Shown here: in pieces, positions 1 to 12,367 of the stretch
How the letters are laid out: the number at the start of each line of letters is the position of its first letter
Position numbering within the stretch: the first letter of the stretch is position 1
DNA from: Trema orientale
Lineage: Eukaryota; Streptophyta; Magnoliopsida; Rosales; Cannabaceae
Assembly: GCA_002914845.1 (NCBI GenBank)
Contig: JXTC01000305.1
Coordinates: 3,774-67,773, forward strand
DNA: 64,000 bases
Direction of reading: 5' to 3'
Position numbers and translations under genes: made by a program
The notes under the pieces: generated by a model
Database searches by the model: none
Told to the model about the DNA's origin: nothing
What the model saw: only the letters and a program-made list of their open reading frames with translations

Positions 1-866
1 TGTTGCTTGAATGTAGCACCTAAATGTCTTACTGTCGATGGAAAAAAGTTTTTGGGAAAAAAAGGTTGTTGATAAGTGGTTGCTAATTGCTAGTTCTAGT
101 TGCATGTTTGCTCTTAGAAGTTCTTAGCCATTTTGATGTAATAAGAATTTCGGAAGGAGGTTTAATTGATTTAAACTCGAGAATAATAAGGACCATATTT
201 GCTTTTAGAAATAATGTGTGTTTTTTTTTTTTAACTACGTAATTTGCTAAGAAATCAGAAGATAGCACGTAGTTTTTACTCTTGTAATTAGACAATAGCA
301 AGTTTAATTTCTACTATATGTGTTCAGCAATGTATAAACTGGGGGGAGCAGAAGTCATTCAATTCTTATGATCTTATCTTGGCTGCTACATAGTTATTTA
401 TCCCGGCTGACATTGTCGAATTTGTCCTGCTTTGTTATGAAATTACAAAAATAATGATTTTTGAAGGTCTTTGTTATACGTCTTTGATTCTTGCTGGCAA
501 TTGTGTGCTGATTTCAATTTAGAATCTATGTTATTTGTTGCATGTATCTATATTCTATAGTAATGACCACTATTTCAAGGATAAAATTGGTGACATATCG
601 AGTGCTTTTTAAGACTGGCTAAGATATGTTTGTTACTTCTCTGCTATGATATATTTGAACATTTTAAGTGGATTTTTTACTTTTCTTGTATCTTCAGGCT
701 CTAAAACAACTTCCTTAGGAAAAAGTTCAATTGACTACAAAATTTGGTGGTGTCATTTCCGAGGGATTTAGTTTGGTGTTAAAGGGACCCTGAGTATGTG
801 AGAGAATGATAAAAACGATGCGAAGCAAGTTTAATATGTGAGAATATTTGACTTGGGGATGAGTAC
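1..866. other. AT-rich left edge, no gene recognised
   Basis: No open frame with recognisable similarity is visible. A pyrimidine-rich stretch ending in CAG near 696-698 precedes a short frame reading ALKQLP then stop. This could be the last exon of a gene lying to the left, but six residues are far too few to claim it. Confidence 0.3.
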
Positions 867-1625
867 TGTTGGGACGGTTTTCCCAACTGTCTTCGTGTCT
901 CTGCTGCTTCTGACTGTGTCCAATATCTGAGTGGATCGGAGGGACCCCGGGGGGATACCTGCAAAGACTCTCCGATGCTTAAGTCAGATATCGGTTCTAA
1001 TAGATCATGAAAGTGGAATTAACAAAGATTACCTTCTTTTCCAGTGCGGGCGGTATTTATATCCTCGGAATCGGGATCCAATTCCGAGGTTTCCTTTCCC
1101 GTATCTTAGCTCGTTCCTGGAATCACGGCTAAGATTAGTACGGTTTGTTCCCTGTCACTAGATTCGACGTGAGCCCTGACATGGAGCGGTGTCTACAGTT
1201 CCGCCGTCCTCCCAGGGAGATGCAATTAATACGCACACCTACCCAGGATCGCATTCAATGCTTGGTCTGGGTCTGGACTGCGCGTTGCCCCCGAGGGTCT
1301 TCTAGCGGAAGACCCTTGAGGCTCCCGACCCCCCAAGCTGTTAGGACAGGGGTCTGGTTGGGCCGGGCCCATCCCAGATCTGGACGGGCCCTGCCTTGTC
1401 CCACCTTGACAGTATGGGCCTAAATGTCATCACGTGACACATCCGTGGTTCCCAGATGGTTTCTCTGCCCACGTGTCAGCTAACCGTCCCCGGTTTCGCT
1501 CCCTATCCACTGGGACGTCCACGTGGCGTGCGTTATAAAAGCGGGTCCCACAAGTACATTGATCTATATTTTCAGCTCCGTCTTGATATTTTAGTGCTAG
1601 CCGAGGACGCTAACTAGTATGAAGA
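867..1625. mobile_element. GC-rich LTR-like or transposon fragment, class uncertain
   Basis: This block is much more GC-rich than its surroundings. It begins with a short palindrome around TGTTGGGACGG (868-888), contains runs such as GGACCCCGGGGGG, and near 1532 has a TATAAAA box followed by a plausible transcription start region. A TATA box inside an isolated GC-rich block suggests a solo LTR or a terminal part of an LTR element. No protein domain, target duplication or second end was found. The frames across it (931-1161, 1145-1423) resemble no protein I know. Confidence 0.35.
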
Positions 1626-2295
1626 GACCTTTCTCCATTTGATTAGTTCATAATATCTTTCTATATATTCCAGTTAGGGGTAATTTAAGTCGGGCAAATC
1701 AGTATATTGTAGCAAGAAAGTCTCTCCCTCTTAGAGATAGAATTTCAATTTTGGTTTCGTTTGTGGCTTTAGACTAGTTTCATTTCTATGCAAATTTAAT
1801 TCTTTTAAAGCTCAAGCTAAGTTTACTAATCCGCAAAGAGAATATGTGGAAAAGGATTGGAGAGGAATAAAAAATAATAAGTAAGAGGTTAGGATAATTC
1901 TCTTTCTTGTATAACTAATAATATGTATGTATGTGAAGTAGAATACTTTTTCTTTTTTTTATTCTGAGACCGTCCTGTATGATATATTTATAATACTAAA
2001 CAAATTTATTTATCAAATAAGGGAAGCAAACCCTGATTTGGGCAAGCAAATGTGAGGGCCACAAGATATGTCAACCTCATGTTTTGGAATTAGGTATTGC
2101 AAAACTTTATATACAACAGTTGGAAAAATTAATACTGGACAGGCCTTAGGAGCTGAAGAATGGAGCAGGATTTTCCAACTGAATGTGGAACAGGTTCACT
2201 TACAGTTTTTGCTTTCTTCACAATTGTCTTTTCCTAAGGTATGAGATTGGTAATTGCCATAAAGTAGCTCATTCAACAGAAGAGCAACTTTAAGC
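1626..2295. other. Intergenic, nothing recognised
   Basis: AT-rich sequence without recognisable coding signal. The part at 2030-2240 is somewhat less AT-rich and might be a relic of a gene or transposon, but no frame holds up. Confidence 0.3.
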
Positions 2296-3100
2296 TAGAG
2301 ATATCAATGTGGCCTGAGCTTTGTAGGCCGGCTCACATTTCGAATAAAAAGTACGGTACCGGCTCGGTCCAGGCCCATATTATGTAGGTCTGAGCCAGCC
2401 CGTTACATATAGTAGTGGTCGGGCCGGGCTGGACCTCAGTCATAAGCCTACAGGCCCAGCCCGACCTATATTAGGCTCACAGTTAGTCATTTTATATATA
2501 ATTTTAAATATATTTCTTAATTAAAATTTTAAAAAATCTTAATTAAATATTTTCATTTATATACTTTTAATATTATTTATTTACTTATTTTTCTTTATTT
2601 TTCAATTTATTCAAATTTAAAAAAAAAATATGAATGAATTTTATGCCCATATTTGATATATATATATATATTTTTAAAAGTAGGGCTTAGCTAATGACCT
2701 CCACTTATTACAAATTAAAGGAAAATACCTAATACTACCCAATTCCCACCCTACTCCATTAGGGATAATAGGTTTTCATGCCTATCCCGATGTGACTCGA
2801 ACCTAGGACCGAGATTTCCGGTAGTGGATGCTCTTACTACTTGAACCAACCCACTTCGTTACCCATATTTGATATTTTAAAGCATAATACAATAATGAAA
2901 TTAGACCCACATTGTAATCCATATTCGGCCCGCATAAGCACGATCCACTTAAGCACGCATAAAATGTGAGCTGGATCTGTGTGGCGTACTGATCTATATT
3001 TTAGACGGGCCAAACCCGGGCAAAATTCATATAAACTTATTAAATATAAGCCATACTGGCCCGGTCCGGCACACTTTACATTAAGCCTGTGATATTATGA
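2296..3100. mobile_element. hAT-like non-autonomous element with GGCC-rich ends
   Basis: Both flanks are rich in GGCC/GGGCCGG clusters (2320-2480 and 2930-3085) around an AT-rich centre. This layout is typical of small plant hAT elements with subterminal GGCCC repeats. The left end reads roughly TAGAGATATCAATGTGGCC. The right end is degraded, so terminal repeats and an 8-bp target duplication could not be confirmed. A SINE is nested inside (2660-2861). No transposase frame is present. Confidence 0.5.
2660..2861 (-). mobile_element. tRNA-derived SINE, nested in hAT-like element
   Basis: Read on the minus strand, the element starts near 2861 and carries a polymerase III B-box-like GGTTCGAGTC. 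It ends with a tail resembling TTTAATTTGTAATAAGTGG followed by an AT-rich run. It is flanked by a perfect 14-bp target duplication, CCCATATTTGATAT, at 2646-2659 and 2862-2875. The same tail occurs in copies at 13970-14075 and 55131-55282, so this is a family. The duplication makes the boundaries reliable. Confidence 0.75.
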
Positions 3101-3118
3101 CAATCTAACTTCAATCCT

Positions 3119-3877
3119 CAAGGCGTGATGATGTACTATGCAGAGAAACAGTCCATGACAATGGTGAGAATCTGTACGACTATTCTTCTTGTTTTAATCA
3201 CCAAATTGATATTAAATTCCTCTTTCCATGGAAAGATGGCTTAGAACGCATTATAAAAAGTCAAAGTTAGTCCTTATATGACTAGGCCAGGGGCACAAAA
3301 AGAATTAGTCCTTATCGGGGGCATCTTCATGTACACTGTAGACAAGAAGAGCCCAAATGATAGACTATGGCATCTCATATAATGTTATCATTTTATTAAT
3401 ATACTAAAGTAAACAAGTTTTGGATAATATTCCATATTTTTCATTCCATTCAAGCAAATCATAGGGAATAAGAGAACAAGATCGACAGAAATCAGATNAA
3501 GGCGTGATGATGTACTATGCAGAGAAACAGTCCATGACAATGGTGAGAATCTGTACGACTATTCTTCTTGTTTTAATCACCAAATTGATATTAAATTCCT
3601 CTTTCCATGGAAAGATGGCTTAGAACGCATTATAAAAAGTCAAAGTTAGTCCTTATATGACTAGGCCAGGGGGCACAAAAAGAATTAGTCCTTATCGGGG
3701 GCATCTTCATGTACACTGTAGACAAGAAGAGCCCAAATGATAGACTATGGCATCTCATATAATGTTATCATTTTATTAATATACTAAAGTAAACAAGTTT
3801 TGGATAATATTCCATATTTTTCATTCCATTCAAGCAAATCATAGGGAATAAGAGAACAAGATCGACAGAAATCAGAT
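3119..3877. repeat. Direct duplication of about 379 bp joined by a single n
   Basis: 3119-3497 and 3499-3877 are almost identical; one extra g in the GGCCAGGGG run is the only difference I found. A lone n sits at 3498 exactly between them. The most likely reading is two contigs whose overlapping ends were scaffolded rather than merged, not a biological tandem repeat. Confidence 0.85.
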
Positions 3878-4158
3878 TCAGAATAAGAATCATTCATAGA
3901 TATACTCATCCAGATGAGAAAACTCAAGTCATTTCAATTAAACCAAATTTTTAGCCTTGGATGGTTGATTGCATTCCCCTTCCCCCCGCCCGCAAATAAC
4001 AAAGGCATGGAACAAAAGAAAAAATAAATAAATAAATAAAAGAAAAGAGAAGATGTCTAACTACATTACGACTATCTAAACTACTCTGTTCGAGACCCTA
4101 ACGTTGATGCTAGAAATTAGGTTTCGAAACAAAGAAGATAAATGTGTTCAGTCATTGC

Positions 4159-6354
4159 TGTAAAAACCTGATTTTTAATAAGGGTACAAACATCATTTCA
4201 AGCCAATGGCATTTCTGTAATTGTGTATTTACGAAATATAAAATTTAAATATCAGGAATGAATTCGGAATTGGTTGTTGGCTAGGTTCATTTGGGGTTAA
4301 AAATATAAATATTTTTGTTAAAACAGAAGGACCAAATTGAAAGATTCCTTTAAAAATTATGGCTCAAATAGAATTTTAAAAAGATTTTCGGTCAAATCTA
4401 GGACTGTCACGTGTCCCACTAGCAGCAGTGCCCCTCAACTCCCTATAATTGCCCATGAGCCCTTCTTCTTTTTCGTTCAAAACCAAACAAGAGCGCGAAG
4501 CTCTGCCACCTTAGCCACCAACTACACCGCCGCTCCAACCGCCCAACTCGCCAGCCTGCCCTTTTCCCCTGTCGCCGACGAAGCCAACACCGGCAGCCTC
4601 GCCTCCCGTCGAGCTCGGACGATGAAGCTAGGAGACATCGAAGGTAGCGCCCGCTGACCGGTTTTTCGATCACTGGAGCTTCGTCTAACGTCCTTTCAAG
4701 ACACCGCTGGCACGTGAATTATCTCGACGTCACCAACAAAATCCAACCCACTATTTCTGTCAATTGGCTGTGGATAAGAAACTCTCCGATTTGGCCATTT
4801 TACAAATTAATTGTGGTATTTTTATAAATACGTTTGTGAAATAATTATTTAGGCTGAGAAAAGTATATAAGGTGATAGAGGAGTTTAAATCATGAACGAA
4901 TATAATTATTGGCGTTGAAAGGGAATCTGGAAATGTGTAAAATTCTCGAATTAAAAAAGAGGACATTTTTCAAAATATTTCAAAATATGCTATTTTTGTA
5001 ACTTTCGGATTTGAGGCCCGTTTAAGGCTCCGGATCTCAAAACAAGGTTTCAACCTTAAATTCGGACTCAATGAGCTTGAAAGGCAAATATTGATATAAA
5101 ATATCGATATGTTTCGAATTAGCATGAATTTTGAAATACGAGACTCGTGAATAGTCTCGTTCTACGTTTCGGAGGTCAGGTTTTGACCCGGAACTCAAAC
5201 TCAAATTGGTCGAATTATTTGTCCAATCTAGCTATTTTAGATGCTAGGAACTTAGTGGTGAAGTCCGTTTTCTCATTCAAGACTCTATTGGAAAAGTGAC
5301 TTTCTAAAGTAAGCTAAATTGGGTTTTGATTCGCCCAGCTGATTTTCCAACAATTAACGAAAATTCGTACGAGCTTTAGTAGAGGATTTTTTATACTCAT
5401 TTGAGGTAAGGACTTGATCATTTGCTTTTAAATTGGTTTACTATAAATGGTTTGGATTGATTTTGATTAAATTAAATTTCGTGATTTAAATATTACGAAA
5501 AATGTGTTTGGCTTGATTTCATGATTTTGAATGAATGAGAAACTAGTGTATGGTTGATTTATTGATTTGATCATAAAACGTACATATCTGTATTCATGCC
5601 ATGCATTTACATTGTTCAAATAGAACACTAGAATCAGTCACATTCATCATGTAGATAGTACGGAACTCACGTATGTCATAAAATTAGGGACTACGGAATT
5701 AGGCAATAGCTAGTGCATTTGTGGTGAACTCAAACGGTATGTACCGTGTTTTGGAATAAATTTTGATATAAGTTTATAAAGATGGATTTTTTTGATAAAT
5801 CTGTTTCAGAAATTGATATACATATATATATATAATACTTTGAAAGAGGAAACTAACCATTCAGGAAATTGTGAAATAAAATTAAATGTTTATTCTAAAA
5901 ACTGGTGATATTTCTCTATTCGGCATTAGCTAACCCTCTTCTTCCTCTTTAGGTAGTATTCAGTGTGACCTAAACAAGAAGACTTAGAAGGTGACACTTG
6001 AAGTTAAATATTAGCTGATTATTTTAGAATTTTCTACTAAAATTATGAGTGTGGAAATAGTAGGAATTTTTCTTTTTTATGGTTGTGAGAGTATTTATTA
6101 TGAAAATGATTATAATCTTTATAAATTATGTCTATAAGTGGTATATGATGAACTTGTGATACACAATTTCGAATAATTATTTTAATTGTGATTTATGTTT
6201 AAAGGATGACACATAAACTATGAGATTATTTTCTCTTAAATGTCATTAGAGGACAATACAATGTTTAAATTTAATTTTAAATTTATTCAACTTTTAAAAT
6301 TAATTTTGGTATTTCCAATTTGTGAAATATCTACTCCGGCTTCGGATCATGACA
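4159..6354. mobile_element. Probable solo LTR, about 2.2 kb
   Basis: The block starts with TGTAAAAACCTG and ends with CGGATCATGACA, so it has the TG...CA ends of an LTR. The flanking pentamers ATTGC (4154-4158) and ATTAC (6355-6359) differ at one base and could be a mutated target duplication. A GC-rich segment at 4400-4660 with open frames on both strands lies within it, but these frames resemble nothing I recognise. A diverged relative covers about 57070-58686 and shares segments such as the CCAATCTAGCTA region. No internal gag or pol was seen. Confidence 0.45.
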
Positions 6355-7430
6355 ATTACAATTATGATGTTTCTTCATGGCCATCGAGTTACTTGGTAGG
6401 TGACTTCTTCTCAGCTATCGACAGAGTCACAAATCTAGTGATTAGGTGATTTAGCAGTTACCCGATGAATAACTCATACAGTGTGTGTGACAGTCATCTA
6501 TTAGGTAGTATCTGACTAGGTGAGAAGATAACTTTATGGTCACGGTGGCTCTTGCACTATTGAGTAGGTTTTCTAGTGACTAGTAAACTTATAGTCATGT
6601 ATGGCGTGACTTGTTGACAAAAAACAAAAACAAAAACAAAAAAAAAAATCAAGTTTTCCGTGTTTATGAATACTCATTTTTTTCTCTCTAAATTCCCAGT
6701 TATGATTTTTTTTTTTAAATTTACTTTCAAATATTGTAACGAATATCTAATACTAAATTTAGTGACGCCTAAAATTATTATGATAAGTTCGTTATTATCC
6801 ATCAATTTTCCAAATTTAGTTGATATGTGAGTGAAAATTTTGAGAGGTAGTTCAATTAACATTTTGTATAAATAAGAATTAAATCACTTTGTGCGTGGCT
6901 TCGATTTACACGAGTGACTCTAGTTGTGAGTGAATTTTGAGTCACTTGCTTGGAGACCTGAAGTCACCGAAGTAATTTATCTGACTTCGATATCAACTTC
7001 TTTTAGGAAAACCTACATTGTTCAATTGCTTACTTGAAGAAATAATAGTTGTACTAACTTCTCTTGTTTTCTGCTGCCTTTTTCCGTGGACAATAATTAG
7101 TTGATTATCCGTTTACTCTATACCAATAAAGTGACACATCCAGATAGGTTTCACGCTCGTAAAAGGAAATCGAAAAAGAGAAACAATTGAATTTTTTTTT
7201 TGATTTTTTGACATGCAAGGTAACAATCAACAAGATGTAAATATACACCACCAAATTAAAAAGAAGATATACAAATTTAAAATGATTTTTATATACAAAT
7301 TTAAAATGATTTTCTTTCTTACTTTTTGACAAAAGTTAAAAAAGATGTATTGGTAAAATTAATTTGTTCGAAATTCCGGCATAAGTGGTTTAGATTTTGG
7401 AGATACAGCTGTACATCATACCCGAATCTG
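6355..7430. other. Intergenic, nothing recognised
   Basis: AT-rich DNA between the probable solo LTR and the upstream region of the first aquaporin gene. It has homopolymer A and T runs (6618-6646, 7194-7206) and a short repeated phrase (ACAAATTTAAAATGATTTT twice near 7271-7311). No supported gene. Confidence 0.4.
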
Positions 7431-7439
7431 GGAAGATAT

Positions 7440-7660
7440 GCATGGCACAGCCAGTTGGGCACCTCATATTCCAATAAACACTTGGCAGCAATGCACATCG
7501 ATCTCTGCCTTTGCAAATTGATAGATCTATCTTTGATAGTGGAAGCAAGTTAATATTAATCACACAAATATATTAGTGGGCAGTTAAATTAATAGAGGAA
7601 GACCAAATCACTTTCTGGTCTACTGAAGCTGACCAGATCTTACTGAATCTGTCTAGCTCT
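7440..7660 (+). promoter_or_regulatory. Distal upstream module shared by NIP-A, NIP-D and NIP-E
   Basis: About 600-800 bp before the NIP-A start, this stretch contains in order a GGCAGC motif (7483 on), GTGGAAGCAAGT (near 7541), GACCAAATCACTTT (7600 on) and GCTGACCAGATC (7627 on). Similar phrases recur in similar order upstream of NIP-D (49380-49610) and in part upstream of NIP-E (62720-62890). Conservation in otherwise diverged flanks suggests either a retained regulatory module or simply the extent of the duplicated unit. Confidence 0.45.
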
Positions 7661-8130
7661 AGCATTGATCGTATACATACATATATTTATGCTTTTCTTT
7701 CTTAAAATTTAAGATCACTACTGAGATTGGGCAGAAAGGAAGTCCAAAGTACGCGGTGTGAAAAGAAAAAAGATAAAGTGCATGCCTATACTGTATTATA
7801 TATCTGTATATGATTGCATCATCATTATATTAGCTACCAACCAATTGGTATAACAATTAGTTGCTAAAAAGAAATATATCATGAACGTGAAAGAAACAAA
7901 CTCATAGATATTATCATGTCATGACTGATTAATTTTGACACTACTTTATTGATCGAAGATCCTTCAATTAATTTCTTGATGTGATCAATAGTATAGTATA
8001 TATGTTTGTAATCTACTAAACTATTAGATAAGTATCCAGGATTTATACGGTAAAAAGATCATTACCTTTATTTATTTATTTATTCATTTTAACCACACGC
8101 ACGGTCACCACCCACAACTGTGCATGCTTC

Positions 8131-8166
8131 TCTATTTAAGTCGTCGGTCCAAATATAATTGATGCA
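8131..8166 (+). promoter_or_regulatory. Core promoter of NIP-A (TATTTAAG box plus GATGCA)
   Basis: TCTATTTAAG is followed by a TCCAAATA-type spacer and ATTGATGCA. The same arrangement precedes NIP-B, NIP-D and NIP-E with the same spacing. TATTTAAG is a plausible TATA box and the conserved GATGCA about 30 bases downstream lies where an initiator would be. The ATG is 133 bases after the start of the box. Confidence 0.65.
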
Positions 8167-8263
8167 TACCAAAAGAACACTCCTACCTAGAGAGCTATCC
8201 AAAATTTCTTCACTTCTGCCTCTTTTAGTCTAACTACATTTTACAAATTTTTCCAGTTCAGAA

Positions 8264-10287
8264 ATGGACAGATCAATCGAGCCAGAACATAAGAAAGTCA
8301 CTAACGAGAATATTGCACATGAGTCACAAAATGATCATCATGATACCCCATCATCACCTCTTTGGGTAATATATTATAAGGAGCAATATCAATCTGGTTT
8401 TCTTAGAAAGGTACTTAATTAGTACCCCAAAAAACTCATATCAATTCTTCTCTAAAATATTTATGATATGCACTTTTACTTTATAATCAAGTGTCTTAGG
8501 CCTAATAATATTTTGCTTAATCTTATATAAATGCATGACAGGTGCTGGCAGAGATCATAGCAACGTTTCTGATGGTGTTTGTGACATGCGGTGCAGCTGC
8601 CCTAAGTGAAAGTGATGAGCGCAGGGTTCCAAAGCTCGGAGCATCACTCGTCGGCGGTCTCATTGTGACCGTCATGATCTATGCCGTCGGCCACATCTCC
8701 GGTGCACATATGAACCCTGCCGTCACTCTAGCTTTTGCTGCTGTTCGACATTTTCCATGGAAACAGGTAACATTTTATAATCAATATTTAATGCTATATA
8801 CAATATAGCTCTTGAAACTTCAATTTAGAACAAAAGATAATATATAATTAATTTGTTTGTAATTGCTCAATAAAAAAATGTTCGAGAGATCATGCATCAC
8901 GTACTTTGTTAATTAAACTAATTAATAAGCATAGATGTATATACACGTGTTTCTATACAATAGAGGAGTGAAGAAGTCGGTCACGAAGTACCAATAGGAT
9001 TTCAAAATAGTGTTTGGAAGTTTGGAATATATGCACCCCAAAGGTTGATTATAATTAGATCCCACCTTCCCTCTATATGCCACAAATACGTCAAACAGGT
9101 TAAGAGGATCGCATTAACATTAACATAAAACATTACGTAAGAAAAGAAAAAGGTCATATTGATGAATATTAATTTTGCGATGGTAATAAATAGCTTAATT
9201 ATATTAGTGAAACTAACATGCAACTAATATATACTAATAAGCTAATACTCATTGGTATCATACAATTATGTTGCAGGTTCCATTTTATGCAGCAGCTCAA
9301 CTTATAGGTGCTATTTTGGGTGCATTTACACTACGTGAAGTGCTACACCCAATACAACACATTGGAACTACAACACCTTCAGGAACAGATGCTCAGGCTT
9401 TAATCATGGAAATAGTTGTCACGTTTATCATGATGTTTGTAACATCCGCTGTGGCAACTGATACTAAAGCTGTAAAAAACATCAAATCTCTCAGACTTTT
9501 CTCAAATTATTATTTAAAAAAAAAAAAAAAGAGAGAGAGATTTAATTTGGTCCAATACTTGAAGTAAGTTTACTGCTTGCTGCAGGTTGGAGAACTAGCT
9601 GGCATAGCAGTGGGTTCAGCTGTATGCATAACATCCATCTTTGCCGGGTAAGCCACACTGAGTACCTATAATTGGGCTGACTAGAACGGGCTAGGTAGCA
9701 ACAGTCCAAATTAAGCCCAAATCTTGATAATGAGGCCTAAAAGAAAAGCACTAATGCTATGTGAAATAACGTTATAGGAGTTTTAGCAAAGTAAGATTAT
9801 TAATACATATCCCTTTCTTTAATTTTTATATTATATGGGTTATCGGTTGAGATATTGAGTATATAAACTCATTTACTCAAACGTAAAAATTGATGTACTT
9901 AGTTTATAAATTGGATCCATTATTATATAGAATACCCAAAAACAAATAGACTTAAATGAAATGTAAAATTAAAAACAGGCATTTACTATAATTACACTCT
10001 ATAAAATATTTGCATGTGACATGTGCAGACCAATATCCGGTGGATCGATGAACCCAGCAAGAACGCTGGGCCCAGCAATCGCGAGTGGGCACTACAAGGG
10101 GCTTTGGGTGTATATAGTAGGTCCAGTAACTGGAACATTGCTGGGTTCATGTGCTTACAGAGTAATTCGGGTGAATGATAAGGCCGTCCACGCCATCTCT
10201 CCCTCCTTTTCATTCAAACTCCCTACCAAGATCAACAGCAACGGACATGTTCCCCGCAATATTATTGATCCTTTCGACTCCGTCTGA
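8264..10287 (+). CDS. NIP2: NIP-A: NIP-III (NIP2/Lsi1-type) aquaporin, silicic-acid/metalloid channel
   Basis: Five exons: 8264-8410, 8542-8766, 9277-9471, 9586-9647, 10029-10287. All introns are GT-AG (131, 510, 114, 381 bp), giving 295 residues. It is a major intrinsic protein: six membrane spans, first NPA at residues 107-109, second NPA at 218-220. The selectivity-filter positions are Gly87 (H2), Ser206 (H5), Gly215 and Arg221, the Gly-Ser-Gly-Arg set of NIP-III channels such as rice Lsi1, which carry silicic acid and also boric and arsenous acid. Exactly 108 residues separate the two NPA motifs, the spacing reported for silicon-permeable NIP2s. The conserved stretches [12 protein letters not shown] and SGGSMNPAR are present. 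The hydrophilic N- and C-termini are cytosolic. The start is the first ATG after the core promoter. It is first in a five-gene + strand array. Substrate is inferred from the family; localisation is probably plasma membrane. Confidence 0.96.
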
Positions 10288-12265
10288 AAATTTTANAAGT
10301 GAGCCAATTTTAAAAGATTTTGTTTTTGAGTGATAGCCAATAGTAACAAGGATTCGAGCTACTTTACCACTAATTAACTTATTGTTTCGTACGGATAATA
10401 TGATCATTTCTGAGTCTGTTTATAGTTCTACATTTCCGACTCTGTTTATAATTCTCCTTATTTGATAATTGATAGGAATAAATAATGAGAATTAATTAGC
10501 TATGTACTTTTGGAGAAAAAATAAAGCAGCGCCTAAATAACTAAGTTCAGGGTAATGTTAAAGGCACATGTGATACTTAACAATCTAACCCATAAAATTT
10601 TGGAATTCACATGTGACAGTACTCCATCCTTATTTTTATTTGTTCACCGCAGATGCCGATAGCATTTTCTTATATATATATATATATATATAGAATATAA
10701 TTTGTTGAGAAAAACTACGAAAACATTTTTTTTTTCTTTAACTTATAAAGAAGACACTAGTTTAAGGATTAAGATGGATCAAATATACCAAAATCAGGGA
10801 GCTTTACTGGCCGCGAGTACTTCAACGTATCCAATCAATACTCTTATGCAACTCATAACCTTCAACCAATTAAATTACGAAAAAATTACAATATTACATA
10901 TATACTAGAGTCATCTCACCAAAGAGAATGGAGCTAGTACTCCTATTAATTATTAAAATAGTTATATTCTTTTTATCCAAACCTCGTGATATAAAACTCG
11001 GATTAAGCAATTCGAAGGCTTCTAAAACTTAAATTGAAATGATCGGACAATTAGGCTAGTTAAACTTGGCAGAAGAGCCGGGTTGGCGGATTTGTTTGCA
11101 CGCTTCTAAGTCCCAAACCAAAATGGAATACTTCTATCTTGACTCTGTCTACTTGCACATGTAATGACTTTCTTTTCTTTTTCAAAGACAAAAAATAAAA
11201 ATGTGAAAAAGTTGAAGCACCCACTCCACGTTTTACTACCTACTGCTGTATTTACAACGTGTCTTTAAACAATTGGTCTTGTTTACAACTTGCATGGCCA
11301 CAAAGTTCTACTCAATACATATTAAAACAATATAGTCTCAATCAGTAATTATTTATATAATAAGCTTTTTTAATTAATTAAGCAGCTCAAGCAAAATCTT
11401 TGGTAGTATAAAGCTAATGAAACTCTATTGGGCCTTAAGGATATAAATAAGCCTCCTGATCAATCACTGTCCGACAGACTAACAGTTCAAAAATCTAAAT
11501 ATAAGTACCTATTAAGAGAAGTTAATAAGTCTAATTAGCAGAATTAATTATGCTTTCGATCTCTGGTGGGGAAATATTTTATCAAGGAAAAAGAGAACAA
11601 TTAAATCGTCACAGCCGACCAATACGTATAAGATGCAAAAAAAATAACATATCATGATCAGCAAGCTGGAAGAAGACAACAAATTAAGGAGATTAAGATA
11701 CTCAACTAATTATATTTTTCATTTGCTAATGAAGTAGGTCGTTATCTAATGATCATAAATTACTTATAAAATAATTGACACAAACTAATAAATACTCTTT
11801 ATAAGAGTATTAATACTAGGAGGTATCATATAATGCTCAATACTACATGATGTGTTAGTCTATTATTAATAAATTAAAATTATACTTCAAATAGGATCAT
11901 ATATATGACTCATTTTATTAATTAAATCACCCAATGACAGAATTACACGTCATTGTACCTTATAGCATTATTGTTCTTTTTTTAATCTTGTGAATCTCTA
12001 ATTGCTTTTCTTTTCCTCCTTAGAATGCGTGAAGGGAATAATAAATTAACACAGTTAAAGCCTTAATACTCTAGCTACGTACGGTCGACAATAGTAAGCT
12101 AGTATGCATCTTAATTACATAACGAGTAAGGTTAGATAGATCCAAGATGAATAGTATTTTTTTCCCATACGTTTTTAAAAGAAATAAAAAATATAATGCT
12201 ATTTTATATATTACACATGCTATATAATATGTGGTTAGGTACGTAGTCTCCATAACCAGCCTAAA
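10288..12265. other. Intergenic between NIP-A and NIP-B
   Basis: AT-rich spacer with an (AT)n microsatellite at about 10672-10692 and a single n at 10297 just after the NIP-A stop. No gene or clear transposon is seen. The short frame at 10702-10908 has no recognisable similarity. Confidence 0.4.
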
Positions 12266-12270
12266 TGATC

Positions 12271-12306
12271 TCTATTTAAGCCGTTGTTCCAAATATTATT
12301 GATGCA
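12271..12306 (+). promoter_or_regulatory. Core promoter of NIP-B
   Basis: TCTATTTAAGCCGTTG, then a TCCAAATA-type spacer, then ATTGATGCA. It is nearly the same as the block before NIP-A and NIP-D. The TATA-like box starts 97 bases before the ATG. Confidence 0.65.
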
Positions 12307-12367
12307 CCAAATATCTAATTAATTAATTTGCTCCCAGCTTCAATCTAAGCAAACTTAGAGATAGATC

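Noticed and set aside
1145..1423. Open + strand frame of 92 codons with many Arg and Pro
   Set aside because: It lies in the GC-rich transposon-like block where stops are rare by composition, and it resembles no protein family.
4337..4673. Overlapping frames on both strands in a GC-rich patch
   Set aside because: The patch is part of the probable solo LTR; both frames are open because of composition and neither has a recognisable domain.
10702..10908. Short frame downstream of NIP-A
   Set aside because: Starts at a non-ATG-like context in AT-rich spacer and has no similarity to known proteins.
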